The position numbers and the translations under genes are program-made. The notes under the pieces are model-generated. The model was not told where the DNA came from. It saw nothing but the letters and a program-made list of their open reading frames with translations, and made no database searches. Shown here piece after piece: positions 52,901 through 56,843 of a stretch of DNA of 56,843 bases. Position 1 is the stretch's first letter. Each line of letters begins with the position of its first letter. This DNA is from Candidatus Zhuqueibacterota bacterium (GTDB lineage Bacteria > Zhuqueibacterota > Zhuqueibacteria > Residuimicrobiales > Krinioviventaceae): contig JAFGKD010000085.1 of assembly GCA_016928775.1 (NCBI GenBank), positions 1 to 56,843 on the forward strand. Direction: 5' to 3'.

Positions 52901-55900
52901 CTGAGCGTCTCACCGGCAGGCAAGGGGGAGACAAAACCTTCGGTCGGTACGCACGGGTATAATGATGGTGATGTCGTATCCATCGAGGCCTATCCCATTG
53001 TCACAGGTTGGGTATTTGATGAATGGGAGGGTGATGTCGCAGATCCCGATAAAGATAAAACGACGGTAACGATCAATGGCGACAAGAGCGTTACGGCAAA
53101 GTTCAGATATGATCCCGATTATTATACGCTAACTCTCAAGGTATCTCCCAACTCGTCCTGGGGTTATACCACACCGGCCGTCGGTACGTACAATTACGCT
53201 GTTGGCGAAACGGTGACGATCACCGCCACCCCCCAGACCGGCTATTATTTTGTCTCCTGGAGCGGCGGGGTGACGAATCCCGGGAATCCGACGACCACAG
53301 TGATCATGGATTCCGACAAAACGATCACAGCAACATTTGCTTCGAATCCACCGCCGGAGTATAAATTTACCATCGATGTCACACCGGCTATTGGCGGAAC
53401 AACAACGCCGGCTGTGGGATCATATTATCATCCACAGGGTACAGTGATAAAGATCTCGGCGCATCCGAATTACGGCTATCGGTTTCTCTACTGGACAGGT
53501 GATGTCGCTGAGCAGATGAATCCAAACACAACCGTAAAAATTGATGCCGACAAGGGGGTGACCGCTCATTTTGAACCGGCGCCAAAACGCACGCTCACTA
53601 TGGCGATCAATGATACCGCCGCTGGTTCAGTTGTTCCGGCTGTCGGTGAACATCAATATCTGGACGGCACGGTCGTCAAGATACAGGCGACGCCAAATTA
53701 TGGCTACTATTTCGACCATTGGGAAGGAGAGGTCGATAATCCATGGAATGCGAACACAGTCGTGACGATGGATAAGGATAAAAAGGTCAAGGCTATTTTT
53801 TATCTCAGTCCTGACAAAGCGATACTGACCATGGTGGCCGATCCGCAGGCCGGTGGTACAACGGGGCCATCGCCTGGTTCGCACATTTTTAACAAACACG
53901 AAAAAGTGAATATCACAGCCCTGCCTTTTCAGGACTACAGGTTTTCACACTGGGTTGGTGACGTTGCAAATGATTCTTCCGCGTCAACGACGGTGACGAT
54001 GGATAAAAGCAAGACGGTCACCGCACATTTTGTGTTTGATGATCCGAGCGACTATGTCGTTCTCAACATATCGGTAAACCCGGATTCAGGTGGAACAACG
54101 CAGCCGGTGGTCGGGGCGCATACGGTTCGCAAAAATACAGTCGTGAACATCACCGCCACGCCAAAGCCCGGCTATCAGTTTGCCGGCTGGTCCGGTGATG
54201 TGCAGGATCCCAAAAGCGCATCCACCTCTGTTTTTATGAATACGAGCAAGTCGGTTGTTGCCAATTTTGTTGATGGTGACGATGATGTCATCATCAGCTT
54301 TAATATCAGCCCGGTGGAAACCGGCACCATGGCTCCAGTGCCCGGTATTCATATTTATTCACGGGGTGAGGTGGTTTCCATTTCGGCTATTCCGTATGAT
54401 GGCTATTATTTTGCCGGCTGGTATGGTGATGTCACAAATCCCAATACCGGTACAACAACTGTGGTGGCTGACACCAACAAGGAAATCACTGCCATGTTCA
54501 AAGAGGGAGCACCGCCGAAATATCCGCTCACTCTTTTAGTCAGTCCACCGGACGGTGGTGTCACGGCGCCGCCGCCGGGCACATATGCATATAATGAGAA
54601 CGAGATCGTCAATATCACGACGTTGCCCTCGGCAGGATATATCTTTACAAAATGGACCGGCAATGTCCAAGATACCAGCAGCCAAACGACCAGGATAAGG
54701 ATGACCGGTCCCCAGACGGTGATAGCCAATTTCCAGCTCTTGCCGCCAAACAAGGTCACCTTGAATATGAGTGTCGATCCCCCGGGTGGTGGTCTCACTG
54801 TGCCGAGCATCGGCAGTCATGCTTATGACAAAGACGAGGTTGTGCAGGTGCTGGCTATTCCATCAAACGATTATCGCTTTGACCGGTGGATCGGCGACGT
54901 TGAGAATTCGGCGAACGCCCAAACCAGCATTAAAATGACCGGCGATAAAAATGTCAAGGCGGTATTTTCGCCCAACAGACATACGGTCACGATGTTAGTG
55001 TCGCCGGAGGGAGCGGGTTACACGGTGCCGGCAGTTGGCGACACCCTGGTGAATCATGGGGATGTGATCACCATTCGCGCAATTGCGCAAAATTCACATC
55101 GTTTTGCCAACTGGAGCGGCGATGTGAGCAGCGATGAACCTGCGCTCTCTATCAAGGTGCAAAAATCGATGCGAATCATTGCCAACTTTGTCGATTTGGA
55201 TGAGATCATTACCCAACCCAGGATATTTGCCGCAACCAATGCTTTTCGCAAGCAGAGCGTGGATGTTTTCGTTCGCAATGCCAGGAGCAATCTGGGCCAT
55301 AATCTGGAGTATCAATTTGACTGGGGTGATGGCCAGCAGTCGAATTGGGTAAATCTCAAGTCGCAAAATCGGAATAATATAACCGTGATCACGACGCCGG
55401 TCGGTGGCAGTGGCTTACCGAGCAGCGGCCAGTTGATCGATTTTAACACGGGTACGGTCACGGACATCAGCTTGAGTGTGCGCGGGGGCAGTTATCACGG
55501 TACCACCGAGGCGTGGTTTGGTGAAGAGCCTTTTGGCGGTACCGATGCGGCGGATATGTTTTCACAAATTGTCAACTGTCGCGGCGCCATCAACTATGTC
55601 AATACGCCCACCGACGTCCTGACTTTGGAGCTCTCCGGTTTGGACCCCTCCAAACTGTATATGGTGGGATTTTACTCGAATCGAAACCGGCATAGCTGGA
55701 GTCAGGCATCATTGATTACATTGAGCGGTGCCGAGTCATTTGAAAATACCAGCTCCACCGGCATGGATCAGAACGGCAATCCAATAAAGGCGAGTGAAAC
55801 GGCGCCGAATACAAAATTGCCGTCCGATAATACACAAACAGGTTATTTGGCCAGGTTTACCAAAATTATCCCGGGTAACGATGGCGAGATCACGTTGAGC

Positions 55901-56683
55901 ATTAAATTTGCCGGTCTGGAAGGGCATGAGTTCAAGGGTAAATATGCCAGCGCGCTTGTGCTACAGGAATTTGATCCCCAGACCAATATGATGACAAAAA
56001 CCGCTTTTAATGATCTGGCCTGGGAAGAGAATTTTTATTCCCATTTCTACTCGGCATCCGGCGCTTATCTGGTGCGGGTGCGGGCGCGCTGTAAAACGCA
56101 TCCGTCCGTTGTTTCCTCATGGTCTGATGTGCACAGTATCGTCATTTCCGGATGTACCTTCTCCACAACAGTGACGGAAGGATCGAATGCAACGGTTAAA
56201 AAAGTACCTGACAACGCGGATTATGATTATGCCAGCATGGTCACCTTGACCGCACAACCGGGGCCAAACTGGAAATTTACCCATTGGAATTACGACCGGA
56301 GCGATACGGTTGCAACAAAAATAGTGATGATGAATGATCACAAGACTTTTCGTGCCAATTTTAAATTTGATACGGGCGTTGAAAAGCGGGATGATGTCAT
56401 TCCCACAGAATTTTGTCTGGGACAAAATTATCCCAATCCGTTTAATCCGATGACGGTGATTGAATATGATATCGCCAAAGCTGAACAAGTCAGTATCAAA
56501 ATCTATGATATTCGAGGTCGTTTGGTCAGGGTGTTGGTGGACATGAATCAACCGGCCGGTCGCTACAAAGTGACCTGGGATGCCACAGACGCGCAGTCGC
56601 TGAAAATGCCGTCAGGCATCTATTTTTACAGCATCCATGCCGGTGATTTTAAATCGAGCAAGCGGATGGTATTGCTCAAGTGA
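49946..56683 (+). CDS. Giant T9SS surface protein with 21 tandem InlB-like repeats and a split PKD-like domain
   Basis: 2245 residues from the ATG at 49946 (AGAGG upstream). Signal peptide RVNYLVFLLMLPLVVMAQ. Residues ~22-150: an N-terminal beta module (NGDEIAVFDGSTCAG). Residues ~152-1752: 21 tandem repeats of 73-80 residues with the pattern G.TTPAVG.H.Y, then a GY.F..W.GDVA core, then TTV.MD..K.V.A.F, of the InlB B-repeat / Flg_new_2 type. Residues ~1753-1808 and ~2018-2066 are two halves of one PKD-like domain (YQFDWGDGQQSNW and SGAYLVRVRARCKTHPSVVS) separated by a ~200-residue module. A 22nd divergent repeat and a T9SS type A tail (NYPNPFNPMTVIEYD to RMVLLK) finish it. Probable adhesin or sheath protein; the ligand is unknown. 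Confidence 0.9.
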   Translation: MRIVRVNYLVFLLMLPLVVMAQTHFSSPSSTFQPMNIYVIQATLNGNNMVNGDEIAVFDGSTCAGVEALSGVATSSNPVSLLAYKEDNGESGFNEGHEMTFKAWDASAGTEYTFDDDEVTFYNPTSGAPIGPQTFEGLGTVMVALNGNPDPSACQLTMQKVGNGSTTPASGTHTYPINTTVNIQATPDPGHEFDYWQGDVADPNNATTTVYLDGSKTVTAYFKCIEHTLTMAVNQSGWGSTSPSPGDTTVCEGSIVSIRAIPAAGYVFVNWSGPVADPNNANTTVTVNNDVVVTANFTGDATTYFLTMQVNDSNRGTTTPAVGQHEYNANQVVTVTAQPKQNYRFDHWEGDVADPGSQTTTVTMTANKTVEAIFERIEYDLTMEVYKTGWGTTTPGVGIHQYYSGDVVSLLAQPAQGYRFVTWEGDVANPSSSSTMVTMNADKTVRARFDSVKYTLTMVDTDGGSTTPSAGVYTYLSGDVVPINATPDPDHYFVRWDGGVTDPGAASTTVVMDQNKTVSAIFDDNPKYPLTISISGNGQTSPPPGTYEHPEGTNVQLVATSDPGNYFVNWTGDVAGVSNVGDSTITVLMDRARNITANFAVKNIQYTLTMAVNQAGWGSTDPTVGDHIYNQGTSVPIEALPANGYRFVRWDGGVANENASETTIFMDGDKTATAVFEPIPVYTLNLTIDPPGGGSANLSPGDHDYPENTQVALEAYPNTGYRFSHWEGDVANSHSENTTIIMSSDKDVVLHFDPIPQYTITIQPPDEAMGTTDPPAGTYTLYEGESITIRAIPYSDYEFVNWNNDPTLTSQTITITATSNKTYKPYFKEKDDVTLTMEVNNGAMGDVTPAVGKHTYNKGNVITLEADPEPGYRFSHWDGDVAEKFAATTTIIMDENKQVTANFDHIIYRLFMDKTDGGSVTPPVGTHTYKSWKTVDLLAEPAPGYKFTGWTGDVADRDDPSTTIVMSGDQHVKANFASAGTSTLTLSVSPAGKGETKPSVGTHGYNDGDVVSIEAYPIVTGWVFDEWEGDVADPDKDKTTVTINGDKSVTAKFRYDPDYYTLTLKVSPNSSWGYTTPAVGTYNYAVGETVTITATPQTGYYFVSWSGGVTNPGNPTTTVIMDSDKTITATFASNPPPEYKFTIDVTPAIGGTTTPAVGSYYHPQGTVIKISAHPNYGYRFLYWTGDVAEQMNPNTTVKIDADKGVTAHFEPAPKRTLTMAINDTAAGSVVPAVGEHQYLDGTVVKIQATPNYGYYFDHWEGEVDNPWNANTVVTMDKDKKVKAIFYLSPDKAILTMVADPQAGGTTGPSPGSHIFNKHEKVNITALPFQDYRFSHWVGDVANDSSASTTVTMDKSKTVTAHFVFDDPSDYVVLNISVNPDSGGTTQPVVGAHTVRKNTVVNITATPKPGYQFAGWSGDVQDPKSASTSVFMNTSKSVVANFVDGDDDVIISFNISPVETGTMAPVPGIHIYSRGEVVSISAIPYDGYYFAGWYGDVTNPNTGTTTVVADTNKEITAMFKEGAPPKYPLTLLVSPPDGGVTAPPPGTYAYNENEIVNITTLPSAGYIFTKWTGNVQDTSSQTTRIRMTGPQTVIANFQLLPPNKVTLNMSVDPPGGGLTVPSIGSHAYDKDEVVQVLAIPSNDYRFDRWIGDVENSANAQTSIKMTGDKNVKAVFSPNRHTVTMLVSPEGAGYTVPAVGDTLVNHGDVITIRAIAQNSHRFANWSGDVSSDEPALSIKVQKSMRIIANFVDLDEIITQPRIFAATNAFRKQSVDVFVRNARSNLGHNLEYQFDWGDGQQSNWVNLKSQNRNNITVITTPVGGSGLPSSGQLIDFNTGTVTDISLSVRGGSYHGTTEAWFGEEPFGGTDAADMFSQIVNCRGAINYVNTPTDVLTLELSGLDPSKLYMVGFYSNRNRHSWSQASLITLSGAESFENTSSTGMDQNGNPIKASETAPNTKLPSDNTQTGYLARFTKIIPGNDGEITLSIKFAGLEGHEFKGKYASALVLQEFDPQTNMMTKTAFNDLAWEENFYSHFYSASGAYLVRVRARCKTHPSVVSSWSDVHSIVISGCTFSTTVTEGSNATVKKVPDNADYDYASMVTLTAQPGPNWKFTHWNYDRSDTVATKIVMMNDHKTFRANFKFDTGVEKRDDVIPTEFCLGQNYPNPFNPMTVIEYDIAKAEQVSIKIYDIRGRLVRVLVDMNQPAGRYKVTWDATDAQSLKMPSGIYFYSIHAGDFKSSKRMVLLK

Positions 56684-56843
56684 GACGGCAAGCTTTGTCA
56701 TAAATAATAAAGCCACGGATGAATCTGGCGCGGCCTTTGGCCGCAGCCAAATTACAAGCCACGGATGAACGCAGTGTGGCCGAAGGCCACAACTAAAAAG
56801 CATGAACCACAGAGCGCACAAAGGACACCGAGGATGATAGAAA
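56684..56843. repeat. Cluster of dispersed intergenic repeats at the window end
   Basis: Two AGCCACGGATGAA units (56711-56723 and 56758-56770), the GGCGCGGCCTTTGGCCGCA palindrome shared with 4746, a GTGGCCGAAGGCCAC palindrome near 56775, and an ACCACAGAGCGCACAAAGGA stretch. These resemble degenerate repeats scattered through many environmental bacterial genomes. No terminator or gene is visible. Confidence 0.55.

Noticed and set aside
50400..55203. Possible CRISPR or satellite DNA from regular ~225-nt periodicity
   Set aside because: The period is that of protein repeats; DNA units are divergent and fully coding.

Overview
Organism. The window looks like chromosomal DNA of an uncultured member of the FCB group, close to Calditrichota or candidate division KSB1. 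This is an inference from the gene families. At least three exported proteins end in a type IX secretion (T9SS) type A sorting domain with an N-(Y/H)-PNPFNP core. There is also a PorV/PorQ-type barrel, a GWxTD-domain protein, a TonB-dependent receptor with an N-terminal carboxypeptidase-like domain, two Omp28-type proteins and a DUF6029 barrel. Several promoters read as plain TTGACA-17-TATAAT types rather than the Bacteroidota -33/-7 type, and most genes have clear Shine-Dalgarno sites. No plasmid, phage, transposase or CRISPR gene was seen. I ran no database search; all family names come from recognised motifs.
1-4.9 kb: a DUF6125-like gene behind a remnant of an FG-GAP/VCBS protein (minus strand), a PutP-type sodium/solute symporter, a B3/B4-domain protein, tRNA-Asp(GTC) with promoter and terminator, and speD. 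4.9-10.7 kb: a DUF362 protein with a T9SS tail, a GH78 alpha-L-rhamnosidase, and two tandem flavodoxin-like paralogues behind a promoter with an operator-like palindrome.
10.7-14.7 kb (minus): a compact operon of serpin lipoprotein, NDUFA9-type SDR, Bcp peroxiredoxin and a LarA-type nickel racemase. 14.9-21.8 kb (plus): lepA, an ABC exporter pair, two tandem signal peptidases I and hemW. 21.8-30.8 kb (plus): a strong promoter and a 300-nt leader with a small upstream ORF, then TonB-dependent receptor, a 1003-residue exported protein, PorV/PorQ-type barrel and GWxTD protein, an outer-membrane/secretion cluster.
30.8-49.4 kb (minus): a long KamA-family radical SAM enzyme; a four-gene envelope cluster (PEGA/Omp28-like lipoprotein, Omp28/T9SS protein, TlpA thioredoxin, DUF6029 barrel) whose last gene lies between two copies of a palindromic repeat element with shared ends; tamB and a TamA/BamA-type gene; then ankyrin-TonB_C protein, fucose isomerase, ddl and rlmB. 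49.4-56.8 kb (plus): one 2245-residue surface protein with 21 tandem InlB-like repeats, a PKD-like domain split by an inserted module, a 22nd repeat and a T9SS tail.
Overall theme: envelope biogenesis (signal peptidases, TamA/TamB, T9SS cargo and shuttle-like proteins), envelope thiol chemistry, and use of plant or algal deoxy-sugars (rhamnosidase, fucose isomerase). The most unusual features are the nested palindromic elements around the DUF6029 gene, the split-domain surface protein, the rlmB gene whose start and stop lie in short tandem repeats, and the uORF leader of the TonB receptor operon.
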